From Demequina sp. (GTDB lineage Bacteria; Actinomycetota; Actinomycetes; Actinomycetales; Demequinaceae): a stretch of DNA of 64,000 bases. The notes under the pieces are model-generated. The model was not told where the DNA came from and searched no databases. It saw nothing but the letters and a program-made list of their open reading frames with translations. Made by a program: the position numbers and the translations under genes. Positions within the stretch are counted from its first letter, which is position 1. Each line of letters opens with the position of its first letter. This document shows positions 44,858-54,206 of this stretch, one piece after another. Location of the stretch: assembly GCF_016278775.1 (NCBI RefSeq), contig NZ_JADQBF010000070.1, positions 19,123 to 83,122 on the forward strand. The letters run 5' to 3'.

Positions 44858-44873
44858 ATCGAAGCGCTTCGAT
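44858..44873 (+). promoter_or_regulatory. LacI-type operator ahead of the importer operon
   Basis: A perfect 16-bp palindrome ATCGAAGCGCTTCGAT, 58 bases before the binding-protein start and 39 bases after the regulator's stop. Its 14-bp core is identical to 43719-43732. I see no convincing -35/-10 pair around it. Confidence 0.72.
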
Positions 44874-44930
44874 TGCTTAGGTCTGCACCCCCCACCGGCC
44901 CCAGGGCCACTACAAGGAGGTAGGAATCCC

Positions 44931-46256
44931 ATGAAGTACAGGAATCGCACTTTGGCGGCGCTCGTCGCCGTCGGTGCACTCTCACTCGCGGCGTGCTCGT
45001 CTGGCGACGCTGACGAGACCACGGCACCCACCGGAGGCGACGGCGAAGCCGACTTCTCCGGCGAGACCCTCAAGGTCTTGCACTACGAGGGCGACGACTC
45101 CGCGATGGGCATCGCCTGGAACCGGGCCATCGAGATCTTCGAAGAGCAGACCGGCGCCACCGTCGACCTGCAGGTCACCGCATTCGAGGACCTCAACGCC
45201 TCGGCGGAGCAGCTCTTCGACTCCTCAGACGCGCCCGACGTGTCCGAGTACAACAAGGGCAACGGCACCGCCGGTCAGCTCGCCGCCATTGGCGTCATCC
45301 AGAACCTGGACGATGCCTACGAGAAGTACGGCTGGGCCGACAAGCTCGGCGCGGGCATCGACACCATCGCCAAGTACAACGAAGACGGAGTCATGGGTTC
45401 GGGTAGCTTCTACGGCGTCCCCAACTACGGCGAGTTCGTCTTCATGTACTACAACGTGGAGATGTTCGAGGAGTACGGCGTCGAGGTTCCGACCTCGGAG
45501 GCCGAGCTCGAGGCAGCCATGCAGACCTTCGTCGACGCCGGCATCACGCCGCTGACGACGTCGGCTCAGGAGTACCCCATGGGACAGCTGTGGTACCAGC
45601 TCGCGCTGAGCCAGGCCGACCGTAGCTTCGTCGACGCCTACCAGCTCTACACGGAGGAAGTGAACTGGCAGGGTGAGGAGATCTCCTACGCGACCGAAAC
45701 GCTCGACGAGTGGGTCAGCAAGGGATACATCAGCTCGGACGTCTCCGGCATGACGGCGGAAGACGCCGGCCTGCAGTACATCAACGGAGAGGTCCCGATG
45801 TTCTATTCGGGTTCCTGGTGGTACGGACGCATGCTGTCGGACGTCACCGACTTCACGGTGGGCATCACCAACTGGCCAGGCACCACCCTCACCCCCGGTT
45901 CAGGCGGCAACATCTGGGTTGTCCCCGTCGAGTCCGAGCAGCCAGAGCTGGCGGAGATCTTCATCGACATCACGATGAGCCCCGAGGTGCAGGCGCTGAT
46001 GGGCGAGTCCGGCGGCCTGCCGGTTGCGGCCAACACGGCCGACGTTCAGGACGCCGATGCTCAGGCTCTGATCGAGCTGTTCAATGAGGTCAACGACCGC
46101 GATGGTCTGTCGTTCTACCCCGACTGGCCGACGCCTAGCTTCTACGGCGACCTCAACGGCGTGATGCAGGGTCTCGTGAACGGCACCTTCTCCCCGGAGC
46201 AGGCGCAGTCTGAGCTCGAGAACTACTACGAGAGCTACGTCTCGACGGTTCGATAG
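44931..46256 (+). CDS. Sugar-binding lipoprotein of the xyloside importer
   Basis: A 441-residue extracellular solute-binding protein (family 1). The signal ends in LSLAAC (Cys22), then a Gly/Thr/Asp linker, then the binding lobes. It would capture an oligosaccharide outside the cell and pass it to the two permeases downstream. ATG 44931 has AAGGAGGTAG upstream and so is preferred over the track start at 44841. Context (GH31 alpha-xylosidase in the same operon) suggests a xylose-capped oligosaccharide; the sequence alone does not say. Confidence 0.91.
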   Translation: MKYRNRTLAALVAVGALSLAACSSGDADETTAPTGGDGEADFSGETLKVLHYEGDDSAMGIAWNRAIEIFEEQTGATVDLQVTAFEDLNASAEQLFDSSDAPDVSEYNKGNGTAGQLAAIGVIQNLDDAYEKYGWADKLGAGIDTIAKYNEDGVMGSGSFYGVPNYGEFVFMYYNVEMFEEYGVEVPTSEAELEAAMQTFVDAGITPLTTSAQEYPMGQLWYQLALSQADRSFVDAYQLYTEEVNWQGEEISYATETLDEWVSKGYISSDVSGMTAEDAGLQYINGEVPMFYSGSWWYGRMLSDVTDFTVGITNWPGTTLTPGSGGNIWVVPVESEQPELAEIFIDITMSPEVQALMGESGGLPVAANTADVQDADAQALIELFNEVNDRDGLSFYPDWPTPSFYGDLNGVMQGLVNGTFSPEQAQSELENYYESYVSTVR

Positions 46257-46276
46257 TCACACCATCCCTTCAGGTG

Positions 46277-46309
46277 CGGGGGTCCGGGTCTCACCGACCC
46301 GGGCCCCCG
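46277..46309 (+). other. Intercistronic hairpin after the binding-protein gene
   Basis: A 14-bp stem CGGGGGTCCGGGTC (46277-46290) with GACCCGGGCCCCCG (46296-46309), one GU pair and a 5-base loop, between the binding-protein stop and the first permease start. No U-tract. It occupies the same place as the hairpins at 17314 and 35424. Confidence 0.62.
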
Positions 46310-46326
46310 CCGGAGACGGACCCCTC

Positions 46327-47295
46327 ATGCCATCTTTGACTCGCACCCCTCGCAAGCAGGTGCACGCCCATGACGCCCCCCGCATTCCCCAGCGCGGCGG
46401 AGGCAGGCTCGGCTACTGGCTGTACTTCATCCCTGGCGCCATCCTCGTGGGCGTGGTGATCTTCTATCCGATCATCCGTAACCTGCGCCTCAGCTTCTTC
46501 CACTGGCGCGGAGGCCGCGCAGAAGAGGAGTTTGCTGGCTTCGACAACTGGATCGCACTCTTCCAGGACTCGGAGTACCTGCAGTCGTTCCAGAACATCT
46601 TCTTGGTGATTGTGGCCATGGTGATCGTGCCGACGCTGCTGGGGCTGGTGGTCGCGGCCGCGCTCTTCGACGTGGTCGGCAGGCGCTTCGGAGGCAAGCT
46701 CTCCAGCTTCCTTCGCGCCACCTTCTATTTGCCGCAGATCCTCCCGATCGCGGTCGCCGGCGTGATGTTCAGCTGGATCTTGAAGCCCAACAGTGACGGC
46801 GTTCTCAACCAATTCCTCAGCTTCCTCACCGGGAACGAGGTCGCGGTCAACTGGCTGGGAGGCCAGTACAGCACCGCGATCACGTCCACGATGGTGCTGA
46901 TGATCTGGATTCAGATCGGCTACCCCGTGGTGATCTTCATGGCGGCGCTGCAGCGCGTAGAGCCCGAACTGTATGAGGCCTCCGAGCTCGACGGCGCCAA
47001 CTGGTTCCAACGCTTCCGCGCGATCACCCTGCCGATGATTCGGCCAGAGGTGTTTGTGGTTGCCCTCACCACCACCATCGCGGCGCTCAAGGTCTTCGCC
47101 CCCGTATTCATCCTGACCATGGGCGGCCCGTCGAAATCCACCTACGTGCCGTCGTTCTACGCCTACCAAGAGTTCATCAGGGGCACCGACAAGGGTTACG
47201 CGGCTGCCATCGCGTCGTCCATCACGATCGTGGTGCTCATCGTGTCCGTGATCTTCATCAAGGCGCAGCACCGCGCCGAACGAAAGGATGCGTGA
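46327..47295 (+). CDS. Carbohydrate ABC transporter permease (MalF-like)
   Basis: A 322-residue permease with six hydrophobic helices, preceded by a basic N-terminus (KQVHAHDAPRIPQRGG). The EAA loop is EASELDGANWFQRFRAITLP (about residues 217-236). It forms the membrane channel with the next gene's product. Its TGA stop overlaps the GTG start of that gene by 4 bases. Confidence 0.91.
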   Translation: MPSLTRTPRKQVHAHDAPRIPQRGGGRLGYWLYFIPGAILVGVVIFYPIIRNLRLSFFHWRGGRAEEEFAGFDNWIALFQDSEYLQSFQNIFLVIVAMVIVPTLLGLVVAAALFDVVGRRFGGKLSSFLRATFYLPQILPIAVAGVMFSWILKPNSDGVLNQFLSFLTGNEVAVNWLGGQYSTAITSTMVLMIWIQIGYPVVIFMAALQRVEPELYEASELDGANWFQRFRAITLPMIRPEVFVVALTTTIAALKVFAPVFILTMGGPSKSTYVPSFYAYQEFIRGTDKGYAAAIASSITIVVLIVSVIFIKAQHRAERKDA

Positions 47296-48200
47296 GTGTC
47301 ATGACGACCGCACCCGCCACCCGCCTGAGTCCGCCAGGCAGCAAGCACCGCCCAGCGGGAACCAAGCACAAGAAGCGCGGCCGCACCCCCAGTGAGTGGA
47401 TCGTTCTGGTGCTCATCGCCCTCGGCGCGCTCATCGTCGTGTTCCCGATGCTGCTGCTGCTCATCAACGCTTTCAAGTCGCCAGTCGACTACGCGAACTC
47501 CAACCCGCTCGAACTGCCTGAGGCGCTCAGCTTCGACGGCATCAAGGCGTTCTGGAGCGGCAACAACTTCCCACGCGCGCTGTGGAACTCCGTGTTCATC
47601 TCCGGCATGGTGGCCATCCTCGCCGTCGTCTTGTCCGTGCTGAACGCCTTTGCCATCGGCATCGGCCGCGTGAAGGGTCGCACCTGGCTCATCCTGGTGT
47701 TCCTCATGGCCAACCTGGTTCCGCAGGAAATGCTGTTCGACCCGCTCTTCAAGCTGTACGACGACCTGGGGCTGCTGTCGAACCCATGGTCGGTGATCAT
47801 CACGTTCACCGTCATCCAGTCGGCCTTCGGGACGTACCTGCTCTCGAGCCTGCTGGGCACGTTCCCCAAGGAGATCCTCGAGGCAGCCGCTGTAGACGGC
47901 GCCTCGCGCTTCCGGTCGTTGCGCTCGATCATCGTGCCCATCCTGAAGCCAACACTGTCTGTACTCATGGTGTTCTTCTTCATCTGGACCTGGAACGAAT
48001 TCCTGCTGCCGTTGGCGTTCCTCAACACTGACGACTCCCTCACGGTGCCGCTCGTGCTCGAGCAACTCAACGGCGAGCGTCAGACGGATACCACCACGCT
48101 GGTCGCAGGAACTCTCATCAGCATCATTCCCACCATCATCTTCTTCCTCATCTTCCAGCGAACGCTGACCAGGGGAATTACCGCAGGAGCAGTGAAGTAA
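47292..48200 (+). CDS. Carbohydrate ABC transporter permease (MalG-like)
   Basis: A 302-residue permease with six hydrophobic helices and the EAA loop EAAAVDGASRFRSLRSIIVPI (about residues 196-216). The GTG at 47292 overlaps the previous stop (GTGA); an ATG three codons later is an alternative. GAAAGGA lies upstream. The alpha-xylosidase gene starts 3 bases after its stop, so this is clearly one operon. No ATPase gene is present in the operon. Confidence 0.91.
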   Translation: MSVMTTAPATRLSPPGSKHRPAGTKHKKRGRTPSEWIVLVLIALGALIVVFPMLLLLINAFKSPVDYANSNPLELPEALSFDGIKAFWSGNNFPRALWNSVFISGMVAILAVVLSVLNAFAIGIGRVKGRTWLILVFLMANLVPQEMLFDPLFKLYDDLGLLSNPWSVIITFTVIQSAFGTYLLSSLLGTFPKEILEAAAVDGASRFRSLRSIIVPILKPTLSVLMVFFFIWTWNEFLLPLAFLNTDDSLTVPLVLEQLNGERQTDTTTLVAGTLISIIPTIIFFLIFQRTLTRGITAGAVK

Positions 48201-48203
48201 GCC

Positions 48204-50474
48204 ATGAAGTTCACCGACGGATTTTGGCAGTTGCGACCTGGAGTCACGGCCGCCTACGCGCAAGAGGCGTACGACGTCACGGCCGATGGCGACAGCATCG
48301 TCGTCACGGCGCCAGCCAAGCGCATCCAGACGCGCGGCAACGTGCTCAACTTGCCCGTGCTCACCACCACGCTCACTCCCGTCGCCGACGGCGTGATCAA
48401 GGTGCGCATCGAACACCACACGGGCGTGAAGGCGCCGCGGCGCTTCGAGGTCAACGAGCAGCGCGCGGCCGGCTCCCTCGCCATCACCGATGAGGAGGGC
48501 GTGGTCACCGCCGGAGGTCTGCGCGCCGTCATCAAGCGCGGCGCCCCGTGGGACCTGTCTTTCTGGCACGGCGACACCCGCCTCACGGGTTCCGGCCACA
48601 AGGCCCAGGGCTACGTGACGCTGGCGGATGGCGCGCCCGTCGCCACCGACCCCGCCGGCGTGGCCGGGGTGACCACCACCGGTCTGGCCCCGGCCCGCAC
48701 GTACGTGCACGAGCAACTCGACCTCGGCGTCGGCGAGCTCATTTACGGCCTGGGCGAACGCTTTGGCCCGCTCGTGAAGAATGGCCAGACGGTCGAGTCG
48801 TGGAACGCCGACGGCGGCACCAGTTCGGAGCAGGCGTACAAGTCGATCCCGTTCTACCTCTCAAGCGACGGCTATGGCGTGTTCGTGAACCAGCCCGAGC
48901 ACGTGTCTTTCGAGGTCGGCTCCGAATCAGTGGAGCGCGTCCAGTTCTCCACGGCCGGCGAGGCACTCGAGTACTTCGTGATCGACGGCCCGACCCCCAA
49001 GGACGTGATTGACCGCTACACGGCCCTCACCGGCAGGCCTGCAGAGGTGCCCGCATGGAGCTACGGCCTGTGGCTGTCCACCTCATTCACCACCGACTAC
49101 GACGAGGGCACCGTCAACTCCTTCGTCGACGAGATGCGGGACCGGGGCATCCCCTTGAGCGTCTTCCACTTTGACTGCTTCTGGATGCGCGAGTTCAACT
49201 GGACCGACCTCGAATGGGACGCCCGGGTGTTCCCCGACCCCAAGGGCATGCTGCACCGCCTCCACACGGAACGGGACCTGCACATCTCCGCATGGATCAA
49301 CCCGTACATCGCCCAGCGTTCGGCCCTGTTCGCCGAGGGCAAGCAGAAGGGCTACCTGGTCAAGCGCGCAGACGGCTCCGTGTTCCAGTGGGACTGGTGG
49401 GTGGCCGGCATGGGGCTCGTGGACTTCACCAACCCCGACGCTGTGCGCTGGTTCCAAGACAAGCTCAGGGCACTTCTCAGCCAAGGCGTCGACGCGCTCA
49501 AGACTGACTTTGGCGAGCGCATCCCCACGGACGTGGTGTGGCACGACGGCACCGACCCGATGGTGATGCACAACCTCTACGCACAGCTCTACAACAAGGC
49601 GGTCTTCGAGTTGCTCGTCGAAGAACGCGGCGAGCGCGACGCGGTCGTCTTCGCCCGCTCCTCCACTGCGGGTGGCCAACAGTTCCCCGTCCACTGGGGC
49701 GGCGACAACACGTCGTCGTTCCCCTCGATGGCGGAAACATTGCGCGGCGGCCTGTCCCTCGCGTCGTCCGGCTTCGGCTACTGGAGCCACGACATCGGCG
49801 GCTTCGAAGGAACGCCTGACCCCGCCGTCTTCAAGCGTTGGGCGGCGTTCGGGCTCCTGTCGTCTCACTCTCGCCTCCACGGCTCCGACAGTTACAGGGT
49901 GCCGTGGGCCTTCGACGAGGAGGCTGTGGCGATCACCGCGAAGTTCACGCAGTTCAAGAACACCCTGATGCCGTACTTGTACGCGGCAAGCGCCGACGCT
50001 GCGGCCAAGGGCGTCTCCGTTGCCAGGCCGATGTTCTTCGAGTTCCCAGATGACCCGTCCGTCGCGTACCTCGACCGCCAGTACATGCTGGGGGGCGAGC
50101 TGCTGGTCGCTCCAGTCATGTCCGCGTCGGGCGAGGTGCAGTTCTACCTCCCTCACGGCACGTGGACCAACATCTGGACAGGGGAGACTGTGCCAGGCGG
50201 CAACTGGCTCACCGAGACTCACGGCTTCGAGACGCTCCCCGTGTACGTACGCGAGGGAGCCGCCATCGGCATCGGTGCCCACGCCGACCGCCCCGACTAC
50301 GACTACCTCGACGGCCTGACCGTGCGCCTCTACGGCGCGGACAAAGAGCTGGACCTGACTATGCCGGTGGTCCAGCCCGACGGCACGGCGCATGTGATCC
50401 GGATTTCCGGAACTCCCGATGCGCCAGTGACCAGCGAAGCGGGAGTCACCGTTCAGGTGGTGTCCCGCCGCTAG
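48204..50474 (+). CDS. yicI: Alpha-xylosidase, glycoside hydrolase family 31 (YicI-like)
   Basis: A 756-residue GH31 enzyme that removes alpha-linked xylose from the non-reducing end of xyloglucan oligosaccharides or isoprimeverose in the cytosol. The start MKFTDGFWQLRPGV is typical of YicI-type alpha-xylosidases. The catalytic nucleophile Asp lies in LKTDFGE (about residue 434), the acid/base Asp in HWGGDNTS, and substrate-binding HDIGGFEG follows. No signal peptide. It is the last gene of the operon, with 3 bases after the permease. GC-rich hairpin downstream. Confidence 0.95.
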   Translation: MKFTDGFWQLRPGVTAAYAQEAYDVTADGDSIVVTAPAKRIQTRGNVLNLPVLTTTLTPVADGVIKVRIEHHTGVKAPRRFEVNEQRAAGSLAITDEEGVVTAGGLRAVIKRGAPWDLSFWHGDTRLTGSGHKAQGYVTLADGAPVATDPAGVAGVTTTGLAPARTYVHEQLDLGVGELIYGLGERFGPLVKNGQTVESWNADGGTSSEQAYKSIPFYLSSDGYGVFVNQPEHVSFEVGSESVERVQFSTAGEALEYFVIDGPTPKDVIDRYTALTGRPAEVPAWSYGLWLSTSFTTDYDEGTVNSFVDEMRDRGIPLSVFHFDCFWMREFNWTDLEWDARVFPDPKGMLHRLHTERDLHISAWINPYIAQRSALFAEGKQKGYLVKRADGSVFQWDWWVAGMGLVDFTNPDAVRWFQDKLRALLSQGVDALKTDFGERIPTDVVWHDGTDPMVMHNLYAQLYNKAVFELLVEERGERDAVVFARSSTAGGQQFPVHWGGDNTSSFPSMAETLRGGLSLASSGFGYWSHDIGGFEGTPDPAVFKRWAAFGLLSSHSRLHGSDSYRVPWAFDEEAVAITAKFTQFKNTLMPYLYAASADAAAKGVSVARPMFFEFPDDPSVAYLDRQYMLGGELLVAPVMSASGEVQFYLPHGTWTNIWTGETVPGGNWLTETHGFETLPVYVREGAAIGIGAHADRPDYDYLDGLTVRLYGADKELDLTMPVVQPDGTAHVIRISGTPDAPVTSEAGVTVQVVSRR

Positions 50475-50480
50475 CCGACG

Positions 50481-50520
50481 CCGGGCCCTGGTGGATTCCC
50501 CCCTTCCCCCTGGGGCCCGG
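50481..50520 (+). terminator. Possible hairpin terminator after the alpha-xylosidase gene
   Basis: An 8-bp perfect stem CCGGGCCC (50481-50488) with GGGCCCGG (50513-50520), starting 7 bases after the stop. The 24-base loop is C/T-rich. No U-tract, so termination efficiency is uncertain. Confidence 0.45.
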
Positions 50521-50594
50521 TGGGCGGTCGCGCGAAGCCGCACGCTCGGCCGCACCGCAACCCGAACCCGAGGCGTCGCCGCTACCCTGTGGGC

Positions 50595-51839
50595 ATGACA
50601 GACGACGCGTCCTCCGCCGTGCCCCCGACCCCCTCCGCCGGTTTGCGCCCCGACACTCTCGCCGTCCGCGGCGGCGTGCACCGCACGCCGTTCGACGAGA
50701 TGTCCGAGCCGATCTTCATGACCCAGGGCTACGTCTACCCCACCGCCGCGAACGCCGAGGCCGCTTTCGCGGGCGAGATCGATCGCTACCAGTACAGCCG
50801 CTACGGCAACCCGACGGTGACGACGTTCCAGGAGCGGCTGGCGCTCATCGAGGGCGCCGACGCGTGCTTTGCCACGTCTACGGGCATGGCCGCGGTGTTC
50901 GTCTCCCTTGCGTCGATCCTTCGCCAAGGCTCGCGCCTCGTGGCGGCGCGCGCGCTGTTCGGCTCCTCGATCACGGTGTTCAACGACTACTTCACCGAGT
51001 GGGGAATCCAGGTCGACTACGTGGACGGCCACGTGAACGCCGATTGGGAGCGGGCGCTCGCCACCCCGGCAGACGCGATCTACGTCGAGTCCCCCACCAA
51101 CCCGATGCAGGACGTCATCGACATCCCCTTTGTGGCCGCGCTCGCCAAGAAGGCTGGCGCGCTGTTCGTGGTGGACAACGTGTTTGCCACGCCGATCGGC
51201 CAGAAGCCGCTCGAGTTGGGCGCCGACGCGGTGGTGTATTCGGCGACCAAGCACATCGACGGGCAGGGCCGGGTTCTTGGCGGCGCTGTCTTGGGCACCG
51301 ACGAGTACATCAACGGACCCGTGCGGACCATGGTGCGGACGATGGGCGCCACCATGAGCCCCTTCACGGCCTGGGTGCTCGCCAAGTCCCTCGAAACCCT
51401 GTCAATCCGCGTCAAGGCACAGGCCGCGTCGGCGATGGACCTGGCGGCCTGGTTGGACTCCCATCCCAAGGTTGCGACGGCCCGCTATCCGCTGCTGCCG
51501 TCCCACCCGCAGTACGAGCGGGCAGCATCGCAAATGACGCTGGGCGGCACTCTCGTCACGATCGACATCGCGTTGCCTGACGGCGTCGACCCGCACGGAC
51601 CTGAGGCGAAGGCCGCTGCGTTCCGGTTCATGGATGCGCTGCAGGTGATCGACATCTCCAACAACCTGGGCGACGCCAAGTCGATCGCCACGCATCCGGC
51701 CACCACGACGCACCGCAAGCTGGGCGCCGATGGCCGTGCCGCCGTCGGCATGTGTGACGCGACCGTGCGACTCAGCATCGGCCTCGAAGACGTCGAGGAC
51801 TTGCGAGAGGACCTCGAGCGCGCGCTCGCCGCCGTCTGA
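50595..51839 (+). CDS. metZ: O-succinylhomoserine sulfhydrylase
   Basis: A 414-residue PLP enzyme of the Cys/Met-metabolism family that makes homocysteine from an acylated homoserine and sulfide in methionine synthesis. The PLP lysine lies in YSATKHIDGQGR (about residue 219), and the YSRYGNPT motif sits near residue 73. The pattern IDGQGRVLGG and overall length fit the MetZ subgroup better than cystathionine gamma-synthase. ATG 50595 is preferred to the track start at 50520, which lies in the upstream hairpin. No SAM riboswitch was seen in the 120 bases ahead. It converges on copA with 11 bases between stops. Confidence 0.93.
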   Translation: MTDDASSAVPPTPSAGLRPDTLAVRGGVHRTPFDEMSEPIFMTQGYVYPTAANAEAAFAGEIDRYQYSRYGNPTVTTFQERLALIEGADACFATSTGMAAVFVSLASILRQGSRLVAARALFGSSITVFNDYFTEWGIQVDYVDGHVNADWERALATPADAIYVESPTNPMQDVIDIPFVAALAKKAGALFVVDNVFATPIGQKPLELGADAVVYSATKHIDGQGRVLGGAVLGTDEYINGPVRTMVRTMGATMSPFTAWVLAKSLETLSIRVKAQAASAMDLAAWLDSHPKVATARYPLLPSHPQYERAASQMTLGGTLVTIDIALPDGVDPHGPEAKAAAFRFMDALQVIDISNNLGDAKSIATHPATTTHRKLGADGRAAVGMCDATVRLSIGLEDVEDLREDLERALAAV

Positions 51840-51850
51840 AGGAGTGCCGT

Positions 51851-54160
51851 CTAGACGCGTGCGTCGAAGCGGCGCAGGCGCAGCGAGTTACCCACCACGA
51901 ACAGGCTCGACGTGCCCATGGCGCCCGCGGCGATCATGGGGTTGAGAATCCCCGCAGCCGCAAGTGGAATGGCCAACACGTTGTAGGCGAACGCCCAGAA
52001 CAGGTTGCCGCGAATCGTGCCGAGCGTCTTGCGGGCCAGACGGATAGCGCTGGCCACGCCGCGCAGGTCGCCGTTGACGAGCGTGAGGTCCGAAGCCTCG
52101 CGCGCCACGTCGGCGCCCGTGCCGATCGCGATGCCCACGTCCGCCTGGGCGAGTGCCGGAGAATCATTGACGCCGTCGCCCACCATGACCACGCGTCGTC
52201 CGCCCTTCTGCAGGCCCACCACCACGTCGGACTTGTCAGCAGGGAGCACCTCCGCGATGACGCGGTCGATGCCGACCTCCTCGCCCACGGCGCGGGCGGA
52301 GCGCTCGTTGTCGCCCGTGAGCAGTACCACTTCTAGGCCGAGAGCCTTGAGACCGTCGATCGCTTCGCGGGACGACGCCTTGACCGTGTCGCGCACCGCA
52401 ATGGCGCCTTCCGCAGTAATCGGCTCCCGTGTGGGAAGAGCGTCGTCCGCCCCGCCAAGAAGGCCCCCAGCGAGAGGCGCGGCCCGGCCGACGAACACGA
52501 CGGTGGCGCCGGACTCCTCCTGCGCATCGGCCCACGCGGCCACGGTCGCTGGCAACACATCGAAGAGGCGACGGGAGCCGACGGTGACATCCGTCATCGC
52601 GCCCTCGTCGGCGTCGTCGGCTGGAAGTTCGAGGCCACGCACCGTGGCCGTGACGCCGCGCCCTGGCGAGGACCTGAAGCCCTTGATGAGCAGCGTGCGC
52701 TCGTGAGCGTCGGCGATGGCCTTGGCGATCGGGTGCTCCGAACGCGCCTCAACGGAGGCGGCGGCGTCGAACAGTCGGGCGGCCTGATCGGCATCGAGGC
52801 CGGGCGCGTGCTCCGCCAACAGGGCCATGCGGCCCTCGGTCACGGTGCCCGTCTTGTCGAGCACCACCGTGTGCAGCTCGCGGGTGTCCTCGAGCACTTG
52901 CGGTCCGCGGATCAGGATGCCCAGCTGGGCGCCGCGGCCCACTCCCACCATGATGGCGAGTGGCGTGGCGAGGCCGAGCGCGCACGGGCAGGAGATGATC
53001 AGCACGGCCACGGCGGCGGTGAAGGCCCTGTCAACGTCACCCGTCGCGAGCAGCCAGCCCACCAGCGTCGCCATGGACAGGCCCATCACGATGGGCACGA
53101 ATACGGCGGCAATCCGGTCGACAAGTCTCTGGATGTGGGCCTTTCCGGACTGCGCCTCGTCCACCATGCGCGCGATCTGTGCCAGCATCGTCTCCGCGCC
53201 CACGCGAGTGGCCTCGACGGTGAGAGAGCCGTCGGCCGCGACGGTGCCGCCCACCACCTCTGTGCCCGGCCGCGCGGCCACGGGGGCCGATTCTCCCGTC
53301 ACGAGCGACGCGTCCACGGCGGCCTCACCCTCGACCACCACGCCGTCGGTCGCGATGGTCTCGCCAGGACGCACCACAAAGCGCATGCCGATGCCAAGGT
53401 CGTCTCGCGCGATGACGGTGCCGTCTTCCAGCGTGGCCGTGGCGCTTTGGCGCGCGCTCAGGGCGCGAATCGCGTCGCCAGCGTGGGCGGTGGAACGCAC
53501 CTCGAGCCACTTGCCCAACACGATGAGGGAGACGATCACCGCGGCCGTCTCGAAGTACACGTGGCCTGTGCCGCGCAACAGCACCACCATGGACCACGTC
53601 CACGCGGCGATGGAGCCGACGGTGACGAGCGTGTCCATGGTGGTGGCGCGGTGGCGTGCGGACATGAGCGTGGAGCGGTGGAACTGCCAGCCGCTGTAGA
53701 AGACCACGGGGGTGGCGAGCACCGCCACCAGCCATTCCCAGCCTGCAAATTGCCACGCGGGAATCATCGAGATCAGCACGGTGGGCACCGAAAGAACCGC
53801 ACCCACGATGAAGCGTCGTCGATAGTCGGCGATGCGCGCCGCATCGGCGCTGCGGTGGGCGGCGTGCTCGTCGGCAAGCGACATGGACTCCGCGTCCGCG
53901 CCCGCGGCGTCGCCCTTGGCCGGGGTGAGCACCTGGTAGCCGAGCCCCGTGATGGCGGCCCTCATCATGTCCTCGAGCTCTTCAGGATCGATCCCGCCTG
54001 CCGCGTTGACCGTGGCGCGGCGCGTGGCGACATTGACGTCGGCGACCTCGACGCCGGGGAGCAGGGCGAGGCTGTGCTGAATGGTGGAGGCGCATCCCGC
54101 GCACGTCATGCCCCCCACAGCCAGATTGATGGTCTGCGGTTGCGAGTCGGTTGCGGTCAT
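51851..54160 (-). CDS. copA: Copper-exporting P-type ATPase (P1B-1)
   Basis: A 769-residue Cu(I) efflux pump. Domains in order: HMA metal-binding domain with GMTCAGC (Cys20, Cys23); a His-rich-flanked linker (DEHAAHRS); helices 1-4; the actuator domain with VTGESAPV; the ion-path CPC motif SCPCALGLATP; the phosphorylation site DKTGT; the nucleotide-binding domain with SEHPIAKAI; hinge GDGVND; and helices with the P1B-1 marks FAYN and MGTSS, which specify Cu(I). It follows copZ by 46 bases, and the two share a MerR-type promoter. Confidence 0.96.
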   Translation of the reverse strand: MTATDSQPQTINLAVGGMTCAGCASTIQHSLALLPGVEVADVNVATRRATVNAAGGIDPEELEDMMRAAITGLGYQVLTPAKGDAAGADAESMSLADEHAAHRSADAARIADYRRRFIVGAVLSVPTVLISMIPAWQFAGWEWLVAVLATPVVFYSGWQFHRSTLMSARHRATTMDTLVTVGSIAAWTWSMVVLLRGTGHVYFETAAVIVSLIVLGKWLEVRSTAHAGDAIRALSARQSATATLEDGTVIARDDLGIGMRFVVRPGETIATDGVVVEGEAAVDASLVTGESAPVAARPGTEVVGGTVAADGSLTVEATRVGAETMLAQIARMVDEAQSGKAHIQRLVDRIAAVFVPIVMGLSMATLVGWLLATGDVDRAFTAAVAVLIISCPCALGLATPLAIMVGVGRGAQLGILIRGPQVLEDTRELHTVVLDKTGTVTEGRMALLAEHAPGLDADQAARLFDAAASVEARSEHPIAKAIADAHERTLLIKGFRSSPGRGVTATVRGLELPADDADEGAMTDVTVGSRRLFDVLPATVAAWADAQEESGATVVFVGRAAPLAGGLLGGADDALPTREPITAEGAIAVRDTVKASSREAIDGLKALGLEVVLLTGDNERSARAVGEEVGIDRVIAEVLPADKSDVVVGLQKGGRRVVMVGDGVNDSPALAQADVGIAIGTGADVAREASDLTLVNGDLRGVASAIRLARKTLGTIRGNLFWAFAYNVLAIPLAAAGILNPMIAAGAMGTSSLFVVGNSLRLRRFDARV

Positions 54161-54206
54161 GGTTGCTCCAGGGGAAAGGCGTCAGGGGTTGACGGAAGGG
54201 GTGGAG

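Noticed and set aside
50475-50594. SAM riboswitch ahead of metZ
   Set aside because: The 120 bases contain a hairpin next to the alpha-xylosidase stop, but no conserved SAM-I, SAM-II or SAM-IV core that I can recognise.
49083-51254. 723-residue minus-strand ORF opposite the alpha-xylosidase and metZ genes
   Set aside because: It is low-complexity (Arg/His/Val/Gly), spans two well-conserved plus-strand genes, and matches no family. It is an open frame produced by high GC.
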